A stretch of DNA of 64,000 nt. Source: Halorubrum cibi (GTDB lineage: Archaea > Halobacteriota > Halobacteria > Halobacteriales > Haloferacaceae). Of this stretch, positions 1 to 7,492 are shown piece after piece (position 1 is the first letter of the stretch; each line of letters begins with the position of its first letter). The notes under the pieces were generated by a model, which saw nothing but the letters and a program-made list of their open reading frames with translations, ran no database searches and had not been told where the DNA came from. A program made the position numbers and the translations under genes. Location: NCBI RefSeq assembly GCF_900182635.1, contig NZ_FXTD01000006.1, positions 124,001 to 188,000 of the forward strand, written 5' to 3'.

Positions 1-2
1 CG

Positions 3-2126
3 TCCGGCGAACAGCGCGACGCGGTCGCGGCGGCGACGCCGACCGAACTCGCCGCGGCGATCGACGCCGCCGACGAGTCCGGCGCGGTGGCCGCGCAGGT
101 GTCAACGGACTACAATCCGACCGCACAGCAGGCCGACAGCGCGATCGTCGGCGTCACCTACGACGTGCCCGACTCGGCGACGACCGCGCGGGTCGAGACG
201 CTCCAGGTCCGGAGCGTCGAGGTCGTCGACTCCGTGCCGGGCATGGAGGCCGGCGAGAACGCGATCCTCTTCGGCGACGGGATCCTCCAAAGCGAGATCA
301 CCGCGCTCTTGACCGACACCGCGGTCATCGTCTTCCCCGCGGCGTTCGTGTTCATCCTCCTGTTCCTGCTTTTGGCCTACCGCGACCCGATCGACATGAC
401 GCTCGGACTCTCCGCGCTCGGGATGTCGGTGCTGTGGACGTTCGGGTTCATGGGGTACGCCGGGATCCCCTTCTCGGACTCGTTGATAACCGTCTTCCCG
501 CTTCTCGTCGCGGTCGGGATCGACTTCGGGATCCACATCATCAACCGATATCGCGAGGAACGGTTGGACGGCCACGGGATCGGCGACTCCATGCGGACGA
601 CGACCGACCAGCTGTTCATCGCGTTCCTGCTCGTGACGATCACGACCGTCGTCAGCCTGATCGCCAACGTCGTGAGCCCGTTCGATCCGAACCGCGACTT
701 CGGGATCGTCGCCGCCGTGGGGATGGTGTTCACGCTCGCCGTCTTCGGCGTCTACCTCCCCGCGGCGAAGGTGTTCGTCGACCGGTGGCGTGAGCGACTT
801 CCCGTCCCCGACTTCGGATCGACGCCGCTCGGGACTGGGGGATCCCGGCTCGGGCGCGCGCTCCACGTCGGCGTCGACCTCTCGCGGGTCGCACCCGTCC
901 TCGTCGTGGTCGTCGTGCTTCTCGGCGGGGCGCTCGGCGGCGCGTACGGGACCGGCGTCGACACCGAGTTCTCCGAGGAGGCGTTCTTCCCGGACGAACA
1001 GCGGCTGGAGACCTACAGCCAGCTTCCGGAGCCGCTCGCGCCGACCGACTACACGTTCCTCGACGTGCTCACCCTCTTCGAGGAGGACTTCGACCAGAGC
1101 TTCGTCGGCTCCGTGACGTTGTACATCGACCAGTCCGTCCGCGACGACGACTCGCTCGAGCTCATCGACCGGACCACCCGAAACCCGCCCGACACCTTCG
1201 CGACGACCGACGAGCGTCGCGCCCAGAGCACGAGCGTCGTCACGGTGATCGAAGAGCACGCCGAGAGCGACGCCGAGTTCCGCCGACTCGTCGAGCGGAA
1301 CGACCGCCTCGGCACGGGCGTCCCCGACCGCAACGTCGACGAGGTGTACGACGCGCTGCTCGACTCCCCGGCGGAGGAGCGGGCGCGCGGGTACATCGCG
1401 GCCGACCGCGGGAGCGCCCGGATCGACTACACGGTCCGGCCGGGCGTCGAGAGCGCGCAGGCGGTCGGGGACGCGCGGGCGCTCGCGGAGCGGACGCCGC
1501 TGACCGCGGTCGCGACCGGGACGCTCGTCGTCAACGAGGCCGTGATCGACCTGCTCCTCGACTCGGCGGTTCGGAGCCTGATCGCGGCGTTCGTCTTCAC
1601 GGCGGCGTTCCTGATGCTCTCGTACCGGTATCTGGAGGGGAAGGCGGTCTACGGGGTCCTCAACCTCGTCCCCGTCCTCGCGACCGTCGGGCTGCTCGCC
1701 GGGTCGATGTGGCTGCTGGACATCCCGCTGACGCCGATCAACGCGCCCATCCTCTCCGTCTCCATCGGGCTCGGAGTGGACTACACCGTCCACTTCGTCC
1801 ACCGGTTCGTCGACGAGTACAAGGGTGGCGCGCCGCTTCAGGAGGCGCTCGACGTCACCATCGGCGGCACCGGCGGGGCACTCACCGGGAGCATGCTCAC
1901 GACCGTCACCGGCCTCGGCGTGCTCTGGCTCGCCGTGATCCCGCTGATCCAGGAGTTCGGGGCCTTACTCGCGCTCGGCGTGTTCTACGCGTACCTCTGT
2001 TCGATCGTGTTGGTGCCGTCGCTGGTGGTTGTGTGGGACCGATACGGCTCACGCGTCGGGCTCGGGCTGGAGGCGACGCTTCGGGAGGAGGAATCGGAGC
2101 GCGAGACGGATCGGGACGGAACGTAG
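3..2126 (+). CDS. RND/MMPL-family membrane transporter, 5' end outside window
   Basis: The frame is open to the left edge, so the start lies upstream; 707 residues are visible. The architecture is that of the RND superfamily (MMPL or hydrophobe-exporter type): two groups of membrane helices separated by a large extracytoplasmic domain. The first group carries GIDFGIHIINRY after a helix, and the second repeats the motif as IGLGVDYTVHFVHRF, the pseudo-duplicated helix 4 that carries proton-relay acidic residues in RND pumps. The domain between them is acidic and soluble-looking. The tail after the last helix is charged and ends in Glu/Asp-rich residues. Substrate cannot be told; haloarchaeal members are usually annotated only as MMPL proteins. 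Confidence 0.9.
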   Translation, partial: SGEQRDAVAAATPTELAAAIDAADESGAVAAQVSTDYNPTAQQADSAIVGVTYDVPDSATTARVETLQVRSVEVVDSVPGMEAGENAILFGDGILQSEITALLTDTAVIVFPAAFVFILLFLLLAYRDPIDMTLGLSALGMSVLWTFGFMGYAGIPFSDSLITVFPLLVAVGIDFGIHIINRYREERLDGHGIGDSMRTTTDQLFIAFLLVTITTVVSLIANVVSPFDPNRDFGIVAAVGMVFTLAVFGVYLPAAKVFVDRWRERLPVPDFGSTPLGTGGSRLGRALHVGVDLSRVAPVLVVVVVLLGGALGGAYGTGVDTEFSEEAFFPDEQRLETYSQLPEPLAPTDYTFLDVLTLFEEDFDQSFVGSVTLYIDQSVRDDDSLELIDRTTRNPPDTFATTDERRAQSTSVVTVIEEHAESDAEFRRLVERNDRLGTGVPDRNVDEVYDALLDSPAEERARGYIAADRGSARIDYTVRPGVESAQAVGDARALAERTPLTAVATGTLVVNEAVIDLLLDSAVRSLIAAFVFTAAFLMLSYRYLEGKAVYGVLNLVPVLATVGLLAGSMWLLDIPLTPINAPILSVSIGLGVDYTVHFVHRFVDEYKGGAPLQEALDVTIGGTGGALTGSMLTTVTGLGVLWLAVIPLIQEFGALLALGVFYAYLCSIVLVPSLVVVWDRYGSRVGLGLEATLREEESERETDRDGT

Positions 2127-2271
2127 GGTCCGGAAGTCCCCTCGAACTCCCGTCGTTCGGATGCGAAATGGAACTGAACGGGCGGTCCCTTCGGGGCGCC
2201 TGTCGAGCGGAACGAACCGACCACATCCACTCGCCCACGTGTTTCAAGTCGGAGTACGGCCAATGTCCGGT

Positions 2272-2502
2272 ATGGGTATCGTCCGGAACTCCGAACACAG
2301 CAACGGTGCGCCGACGATCGAGGGGACGGGAATCCGTGTGAAAGACATCGCCTCGGCGTACGAACACAGCGGCTACGACCCTGACGAGATCACGCAACTG
2401 TACCCTGACCTCACTCTCGGTGACGTCCATCGAGCACTCGCGTACTATTACGACCACATCGACGACTTCCGATCGGCATCGTCCGAACCAGCATCCGCAT
2501 GA
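2272..2502 (+). CDS. DUF433 (VapB-like antitoxin) family protein
   Basis: A 76-residue acidic protein beginning MGIV; an in-frame ATG nine bases upstream (2263) is an equally possible start. The segment around GTGIRVKDIASAYEHSG followed by ITQLYPDLTLGDVHRAL is the classic DUF433 winged-helix signature. DUF433 proteins are usually the antitoxin partner of a PIN-like (DUF5615) toxin encoded immediately downstream. Here no toxin gene follows: the next 65 bases are non-coding and then the structured repeat begins. It is therefore an orphan or remnant, or acts as a small DNA-binding regulator. Confidence 0.8.
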   Translation: MGIVRNSEHSNGAPTIEGTGIRVKDIASAYEHSGYDPDEITQLYPDLTLGDVHRALAYYYDHIDDFRSASSEPASA

Positions 2503-2567
2503 CGCGGCCGCTGTACTGTGTATAGAACGTTACTGCTTATTTCGACGATGATCTGGATGATCGAGGC

Positions 2568-2873
2568 GAGATCGTTGTTGGCGCGGTGAACACGTCCAAA
2601 GCCCCGGTCGCGAGAACTCGCGCGGTTCGCTGCGGTCCTCAGTCGGTCGCTGGCGCTCCCTTCTTACGGTCCTTGCGTCGCCGTGCTTCGTTCTCGCGAC
2701 CGCCCCTTTGAGCCCCACCCAACCGTCCCGCAACCGCACCTCACGCCTCCCCAACCTCGCTGCTCGCGGTTTCACCGCTCGCAGCGTCCCTCGCGGGCGG
2801 TTCGCGGGCCTCCGGCCCGCTCACCGGCGCGCCACCGCTTGAGGATCGCTCATTGCTTCGACTGTACTGACCG
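2568..2873 (+). repeat. Dispersed structured intergenic element, copy 1
   Basis: This fills most of the gene-free stretch 2503-2932. It shares conserved blocks with 21024-21423: GAGATCGTTG, CCAAAGCCCC, CTGCGGTCCTC, CGGTCCTTRCGTCG, CCCCTTTGAGCCCCACCC, CGCACCTCACGCCTCCCC and GATCGCTCRTTGCTT. Predicted pairing: CAAAG 2597-2601 with CTTTG 2706-2710, a CCC/CCC internal loop, then a perfect 12-bp helix 2605-2616 / 2691-2702. Downstream are GCTGC/GCAGC (2759-2763 / 2781-2785) with a TC/TC internal loop and inner GCGG/CCGC, and a hairpin 2804-2810 / 2814-2820 with loop TCC. No credible protein is encoded. Strand is given as plus because the pairing in copy 2 includes a wobble that works only for plus-strand RNA. 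Confidence 0.75.
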
Positions 2874-2932
2874 TGATGGAGCAACACGCATCAGCGACGG
2901 AGGACTCCGATGGATCCGATCCGGGATCCCGC

Positions 2933-3957
2933 TCAGTCGTCGGCGCGGGGCGTCGGCGGCGACCCGGAGAGCCGGTCGCGGTCGTGGGAGGCCTCGAAGT
3001 CGAGGTCCGGGCCGCGCGCGATGATGCCCGAGGGCGTCACGTCCGGATGGGTCGTGTAGTAGTGCTCCTTGATGTGGTCCATGTTCACCGTGTCGGCGAC
3101 GCCCGGGGTGGTGTACAGATCGCGCAGGTACGGCCAGAGGTGCTCGTACTGGTGGATATACTGTCGGTTACACATGAAGTGGGTGTGGTACACCTGGTCG
3201 AACCGGACCAGCGTCGTGAACAGACAGAGGTCGGCCTCTGTCAGCGAGCCGCCGACGAGGTACCGCCGGTCCGAGAGGTGGTCGTCCCAGCGGTCGAGCG
3301 CGCCGAAGAGGTCGTCGATGGCGTCGTCGTACGCCTCCTGGGAGGTCGCGAAGCCGGCGCGGTAGACGCCGTTGTTGACGGGCTCGTAGATCTCGGTGAT
3401 GGCCTCGTCGACCAGCTCGCGCGTCTCGTGGTCGTCGGGGAGAAGCGAGACGCCGTTAGCGAGGTCGTCGAAGGCGGTCGTCAGCATGCGGAGGACCTCG
3501 CGAGACTCGTTGTTGACGATCGTCTCCTCCTCGGTGTCCCAGAGCACGGGCACGGTCACCCGGCAGGTCGCGTCGGGGTCGGCCTCGACGTACAGCTCGC
3601 GGAGGGTGTCGCTTCCGTGGAGGTGGTCGGGCGTACACCCCTCCTTCTCGGGCGTGAACTGCCAGCCGTCCTCGCCGCGCCAGGGATCGACGACGCTGAC
3701 GCCGACGCGTTCTCGAGCCCGAGCAGCGACCGCGCGAGCAACGTGCGGTGGGCCCACGGGCAGGCGTACGAGACGTACAGGTGATACCGCCCCGCCTCCG
3801 GCTGGAAGCGCTCGTCCGGCTCGGCGTCGACGTGCTCGGGCACCTCGCTGCCGGCGATCCAGCTCCGGAAGGTGCTCTCGCCGCGCTGGAACGCGCCCTC
3901 CTCGTCGGTCGATTCGTACGCGTCGGTTCGCCACTCACCGTCGACGAGCTGGTTCAT
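2933..3957 (-). pseudogene. YqjG/ECM4-type glutathionyl-hydroquinone reductase, frameshifted
   Basis: Two frames together encode one glutathione S-transferase omega-like protein of about 341 residues. The N-terminal part (MNQLVDGEW..., start 3957) includes the active-site segment SYACPWAHR, with the catalytic Cys, and runs to LLGLEN near 3710. The C-terminal part (GVSVVDPWRGEDGWQF onward, then TVPVLWDTEEETIVNNES and LTEADLCLF) continues in a different frame to the stop at 2933. One missing base near 3706 (plus-strand C) would restore LLGLENAVGVSVVDP. Apart from this the halves look intact, so either a recent inactivating mutation or a sequencing error is possible. It would reduce glutathionyl (in haloarchaea, possibly other thiol) quinone conjugates. 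A TATA-like TTATG lies about 30 nt upstream of the start. Confidence 0.85.
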
Positions 3958-4072
3958 ACCCGAACGACGGGCTCGAGACCCATAACGAGGGCGGGGACGC
4001 ACGCGTCACCGGGCGTGATCGTTGCCGCATGCCGACGGCTTTAACCCGGCCGGCGCGGTATACATCTCCGTC

Positions 4073-4193
4073 ATGGCCGCACAGGCGATGGATCGCGTTC
4101 CGCGATCGTAACGAGGAGTTCTACGTGAGTACGGACAGTAACGGGCGAGCGACGGCCGCTCGCCGATCGACGGGGAGGGTACAGCGATGTTGA
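4073..4193 (+). other. Possible small ORF(s) upstream of 4187, perhaps frameshifted
   Basis: An ATG at 4073, about 31 nt after a TATA-like CTTTAAC (4039-4045), opens a 12-codon reading frame ending at TAA 4109-4111. A second frame runs RDRNEEFYVSTDSNG... through GTG 4125 to TGA 4191-4193, where it overlaps the ATG of the next gene. Ignoring one C at 4100 would join them into a single protein of about 39 residues. The product would be basic, unlike its neighbours. I do not recognise it. It may be a short real gene with a base error, a leader ORF, or chance. Confidence 0.25.
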
Positions 4194-5044
4194 CCGGCAG
4201 CGACGGCGAGGAAACCGAGCCGGACAGCGAGGTCCCGGCCGACGCGAACCCGATGGTCCGCGCAGGGATCGACGCGGCCGCGTTGAAGCCGGCCGAGTGC
4301 GAGGTCTCCCGAGCGGTCGATCTCCCGGTCGACCGCGTGGCGATCGACTACGAGGGTCGCGAGCACTTCCCGGACGCCGCGACGCTCGAGGCGATCGCCA
4401 CCGAGAAGTCGCTGTACGTCACCACGCCCGTCCGCGCGGACGGGTTCGACCCGCTCGGCGACGACTCGCTGCTCGACCGGATCCCCGACCGGGCGCGCCG
4501 GCTGCTCGTCGCCGGTCACGGCGCGTACCTCGACGAGTCGGAGGCGTCGCGGGCGATCGCCCCGCGGTTCGGAGCCGCCCGTGAGGTCGCGCCGGACGCG
4601 TGGATCGGGACCGAGGGCGTCGAGCGGCTCGCGCTCGCAGCCGGCGGGACGCAGTACGAGCTGCTCTCGCGGTCGACGGAGCGGGACGCTCGGGCGCTCC
4701 GCGCCGCCGGGTTCGACGGCGAGATCGCCGTCTACGCCCCGACCGTGCTGACCGACGACGAGGACGCGGTCCTCGACGGGGTCGGCGCGTACGTCTCCCG
4801 GCGTCGGCCGGTCGCCCGGGCGCTCCCCGACGGAGGCGGCGAGGGGTCCGACGACGGGGGGAGCCCCCCGACGGACGCGACCGCCACGGGCCGGACCCGC
4901 GAGGTGCTCTCCGCGGCCGCGCGCGACTTCGCGCTCGTCGGCTCGCCGGAGACGGTCCGCGAGCGCGTCGACGAACTCCGGGACGTCGGCGTCGACCGCG
5001 TCGTCGGCTACCCCGCCCGCGGGATCGACGAGTTCCTGTCGTAG
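4187..5044 (+). CDS. Conserved haloarchaeal protein, DUF7388-like
   Basis: A 285-residue acidic soluble protein without membrane segments. By recall it matches a haloarchaeal family annotated DUF7388: VALxP-like start, PVDRVAIDYEG, the central VTTPVRADGFDPLGDDS, and APTVLTDDEDAVLDGVG. The C-terminal GSPETVRERVDELRDVGVD resembles the end of luciferase-like TIM-barrel monooxygenases, so an alpha/beta-barrel fold is plausible. A low-complexity Gly/Asp insert (around residues 215-235) precedes the last segment. No catalytic residues can be named. A short upstream reading frame overlaps its ATG. Confidence 0.6.
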   Translation: MLTGSDGEETEPDSEVPADANPMVRAGIDAAALKPAECEVSRAVDLPVDRVAIDYEGREHFPDAATLEAIATEKSLYVTTPVRADGFDPLGDDSLLDRIPDRARRLLVAGHGAYLDESEASRAIAPRFGAAREVAPDAWIGTEGVERLALAAGGTQYELLSRSTERDARALRAAGFDGEIAVYAPTVLTDDEDAVLDGVGAYVSRRRPVARALPDGGGEGSDDGGSPPTDATATGRTREVLSAAARDFALVGSPETVRERVDELRDVGVDRVVGYPARGIDEFLS

Positions 5045-5063
5045 GGATCGCCCGCCGCCGGAC

Positions 5064-5073
5064 CGTTTTTATC
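5064..5073 (+). promoter_or_regulatory. TATA box of the FAD oxidoreductase gene
   Basis: CGTTTTTATC is centred about 27 nt before the ATG at 5096, the spacing of a leaderless haloarchaeal promoter. Confidence 0.6.
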
Positions 5074-5095
5074 GCCGCTTCGAGAAGAGCCGTCC

Positions 5096-6298
5096 ATGGC
5101 GGACTCGAACCCATCGAACGGTGTGGAGCCTTCGGATGCCACCGAGACGACGTCCGCGTCCGTGGCGGTCGTCGGCGGCGGCGCGGTCGGCGTCACCGCC
5201 GCACACGACCTCGCCGAGCGGGGCGCGACGGTGACGCTCTTCGAGCGCGACGACCTCGCGAGCGGCGCGTCCGGGCGGGCGGCCGGCGTCCTCTACGACG
5301 CCTACGCCGAGGACGTCGACGCCGCGGTCGGAGCCCGCGCGATGGAGCGGTTCCGCGCGTTCGACCGGACGCTGCCCGGATTCGACTTCTCGCCCTGTCC
5401 GTACGTCATCGCGGTCCGCGAGGGCGACGAGGACGCCGAGGCGGTGCCGGGGATGGTCGACCGCATGCGCGAGCACGGCCGCGACGTCTCGCTTCTCGAG
5501 CCCGCCGAACTCGGCGAGCGATTCCCGCTCTCGACCGACGACCTGGCGGTCGCCGCCGTCGGCGAGGGGGCGGGCTGGGCCGACCCCGGCAGCTACGTCG
5601 TCGCGCTCGGCGAGCGCGCGGCGCGGGAGGGCGTGACCGTCGAGACCGACGCTGCGGTCGAGCTCGTCGCGGGCGCTGGCGCGACGGTCCGCGTCGACGG
5701 GGAGGAGCGGGCGTACGACGCCGTCGTCGTCGCGGTCGGCGCGCACACCGAACGATTCCTCGAGGGCGGCGGGATCGCGGTGCCGGTGAAGCCGTACCGC
5801 GTCCAGGCGCTGACGAGCCGGGTCGCCTACGGCGGCCCGATGACGTACGACGCGACCGCCGGCGTCTACTTCCGGCCGCACCCGACCGGGCTGTTGGCCG
5901 GCGACGGGACCGAGCCGTTCGAGGCCGATCCCGACGCGTACGACCGCGAGGGCGACGACTGGTTCGTCGAGAGCGTCTCGGGGACGCTGCGCGAGCGCGC
6001 CGACCACGACCCCGAGGTCGAGCGAGCGTGGGCCGGGGTGTGTACGGCCACGCCCGACGGCGACCCGCTCCTCGGACCGGTCGCGGAGGACATCTTCGTC
6101 GCCGCGGGCTGGCAGGGACACGGGTTCATGCGCGCGCCGGCGACGGGGGAGATCCTCGCCGAAGGGACCCTCGCGTCGCTCTCGGGCGCGGCGGTAGACG
6201 ATCCCGACTCGCCGTGGATCGAGGCGTTCGATCCGAACCGGTTCGAGGGCGACGAGACGTTCGAGATCGAGGAGGGGATGTCGGTGAGCAACCGGTAG
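5096..6298 (+). CDS. FAD-dependent amino acid oxidase/dehydrogenase (DAO family)
   Basis: A 400-residue protein with a dinucleotide-binding motif VAVVGGGAVGVTAAHDLAER near residue 22, then the E of LFERDD, which binds the ribose. GASGRAAGVLY is typical of the D-amino acid oxidase / sarcosine oxidase beta / glycine oxidase group. The C-terminal GWQGHGFMRAPATGEILAE is the conserved second FAD-contact segment. It probably oxidises a secondary or D-amino acid amine to an imine, but the substrate cannot be read from sequence. The start is supported by a strong TATA box 27 nt upstream. Its stop abuts the stop of the convergent Hsp20 gene (6298/6299). Confidence 0.85.
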   Translation: MADSNPSNGVEPSDATETTSASVAVVGGGAVGVTAAHDLAERGATVTLFERDDLASGASGRAAGVLYDAYAEDVDAAVGARAMERFRAFDRTLPGFDFSPCPYVIAVREGDEDAEAVPGMVDRMREHGRDVSLLEPAELGERFPLSTDDLAVAAVGEGAGWADPGSYVVALGERAAREGVTVETDAAVELVAGAGATVRVDGEERAYDAVVVAVGAHTERFLEGGGIAVPVKPYRVQALTSRVAYGGPMTYDATAGVYFRPHPTGLLAGDGTEPFEADPDAYDREGDDWFVESVSGTLRERADHDPEVERAWAGVCTATPDGDPLLGPVAEDIFVAAGWQGHGFMRAPATGEILAEGTLASLSGAAVDDPDSPWIEAFDPNRFEGDETFEIEEGMSVSNR

Positions 6299-6748
6299 TT
6301 ACGCGTCGTCGTCGGTCTCGCTCTCCTCTCCTCCCTCGCCCTCCTCGATCACGTCGACCGACTCGGCCGCGCCGTCCTTCGGTATCTCGACCCGCAGCGT
6401 GCCGTTTCGGGTGAGCGTCGCGTTCGCGCCGTGGGGCGTCACGTCGGCGTCTGCGGGGAGTTCGGCGGTGCCGGAGAGGGTGAGCCCGCGGCCGGGGAAC
6501 ACCACGTCGAAGCCGTCGTAGAAGTCGCGGAAGCGGTCGAGCCGCACCTCGACCGTTCGGTCGAGGAACGTGACGTCCACGTCCTCGCCGCTCACGCCGG
6601 GAGCGTCGAAGACGACGAGGTAGGCGTCGTCGCTCTCGAGGAGGTCCGAGGAGAGGGGCCGTCGCTCCTGCATCCGGCTCCAGCCGCGGCCGACGCGCTC
6701 GAGCGCCTGCCGGAGGACCGACCGGCCGGTGTCGACGATGCGAGTCAC
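6299..6748 (-). CDS. Hsp20/alpha-crystallin-like protein
   Basis: 149 residues starting at GTG. An alpha-crystallin-like beta-sandwich is visible: AYLVVFDAPGVSGEDVDV, then TVEVRLDRF, then NATLTRNGTLRVEIPKD, which matches the final strands and the PNGxLxI-like region. The N-terminal region is basic and amphipathic (residues 1-35) and the tail is a Glu/Asp run. Members are ATP-independent holdases or GvpH-like accessory proteins; no gas-vesicle genes lie nearby. It sits four bases after the upstream zinc-ribbon gene, so the two are probably co-transcribed. Confidence 0.75.
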   Translation of the reverse strand: MTRIVDTGRSVLRQALERVGRGWSRMQERRPLSSDLLESDDAYLVVFDAPGVSGEDVDVTFLDRTVEVRLDRFRDFYDGFDVVFPGRGLTLSGTAELPADADVTPHGANATLTRNGTLRVEIPKDGAAESVDVIEEGEGGEESETDDDA

Positions 6749-6752
6749 GGGG

Positions 6753-6908
6753 CTACACCTCGATCTCCGATAAGTCGTCCCCGCCGCAGTACGGGCAGGT
6801 CAGGTCGGTGACGGCGTGGTCGTCAGGCACGTCGTAGGTGTAGTGGTTCTCGAACATGTCGAGCTCGCAGTCGTCGCTCTCGCATTTGACCTCCATCGTC
6901 GATGGCAT
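6753..6908 (-). CDS. 51-residue zinc-ribbon protein
   Basis: A short gene starting MPSTMEVKCESDDCELDMF. It has one pair of cysteines near the start (Cys9 and Cys14) and a C-terminal CPYCGG knuckle, giving four probable zinc ligands in 51 residues. No membrane segment. Haloarchaea encode many such one-domain zinc-finger micro-proteins, and this resembles the family annotated DUF7559 (recall, uncertain). It lies four bases upstream of the Hsp20 gene on the same strand, suggesting translational coupling and a possible role as a partner or regulator. Confidence 0.75.
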   Translation of the reverse strand: MPSTMEVKCESDDCELDMFENHYTYDVPDDHAVTDLTCPYCGGDDLSEIEV

Positions 6909-6999
6909 TACCCGTCCGTTGGGTCGGCGAGGGCTTAAACGACGTGGCGGCGGCCGTCCGGTCGCGGGTGACCGCGCCGGCGGGAGGGTCGGCGTCGGC

Positions 7000-7386
7000 T
7001 CAGACGGCGAACCCTCTGAGTCGCTCGGGGACGACCGTGCGCTCGGCGAGGACGACGAGGGACGTCCCGACCGCGCCGCCGACGAGGAGGGCGTCGAGCC
7101 ACCGGAGCAGCGGGAGCCCGAACGCGAGCGAGACCCCCACCAGCCACACGGGGAGCGCGAGCATCGCGAGAGTGATCCCGACGAGTGCGAGGGTCTCCCG
7201 ACGGTCCTCGGGGAGCCGATCGCGGGCGAGCCACGTGGCCGGGCCGACGAGAAGCGCGCTCGCGAGCGCGACGACGAGGAGAACGGTCCACGGGACGTCG
7301 CCGGCCTCGAGGAGCCGGCCCGCGCTCAGGAGGGCCAAGAGCCCGACGGAGAAGTACGTGAGGAGGGTCGCGCGTCGAGGGGACAT
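7000..7386 (-). CDS. Small four-helix membrane protein, unknown function
   Basis: 128 residues from MSPRRATLL. Four hydrophobic segments are visible: LLTYFSVGLLALLSAG, TVLLVVALASALLVGP, TLALVGITLAMLALPV and LDALLVGGAVGTSLVVLA. Loops are short and charged (WLARDRLPEDRRE). The frame extends upstream to 7458, but a TATA-like box at 7413-7418 places the start at 7386. No family recognised. It is divergent from the MarR-like gene at 7493 across an AT-rich 106-base gap. Confidence 0.7.
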   Translation of the reverse strand: MSPRRATLLTYFSVGLLALLSAGRLLEAGDVPWTVLLVVALASALLVGPATWLARDRLPEDRRETLALVGITLAMLALPVWLVGVSLAFGLPLLRWLDALLVGGAVGTSLVVLAERTVVPERLRGFAV

Positions 7387-7412
7387 ACACACCTGCTTGC
7401 TCTCGATCAGAC

Positions 7413-7418
7413 ATAAAC
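7413..7418 (-). promoter_or_regulatory. TATA box for the minus-strand membrane protein gene
   Basis: On the minus strand the sequence reads CGTTTATG, centred about 29 nt upstream of the ATG at 7386. Confidence 0.5.
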
Positions 7419-7437
7419 GATCGGTGGTGATAGTACA

Positions 7438-7470
7438 GAAATACAATAATACATACATACATTTATACTG
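7438..7470 (+). promoter_or_regulatory. AT-rich promoter/operator region with TATA box
   Basis: This stands out in a 70% GC window: short repeats of ATAC/ACATAC followed by TTTATA (7462-7467), 28 nt before the ATG at 7493. Such a tract directly upstream of a winged-helix antitoxin-type gene may be its own operator; that is inference. Confidence 0.55.
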
Positions 7471-7492
7471 AAAGCCGAGCGATTAACGAAAC

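Noticed and set aside
102-1802. Long open frame (566 codons) on the minus strand
   Set aside because: It is antisense to the clear RND transporter, is rich in Arg/Asp pairs typical of shadow frames in GC-rich DNA, and matches no family.
2683-3024. Open frame in the repeat (Pro/Arg/Ser-rich, 113 codons)
   Set aside because: It overlaps the structured element and the end of the convergent YqjG-like gene. The corresponding frame in the other copy (21089-21589) does not keep the same residues apart from the nucleotide-conserved blocks.
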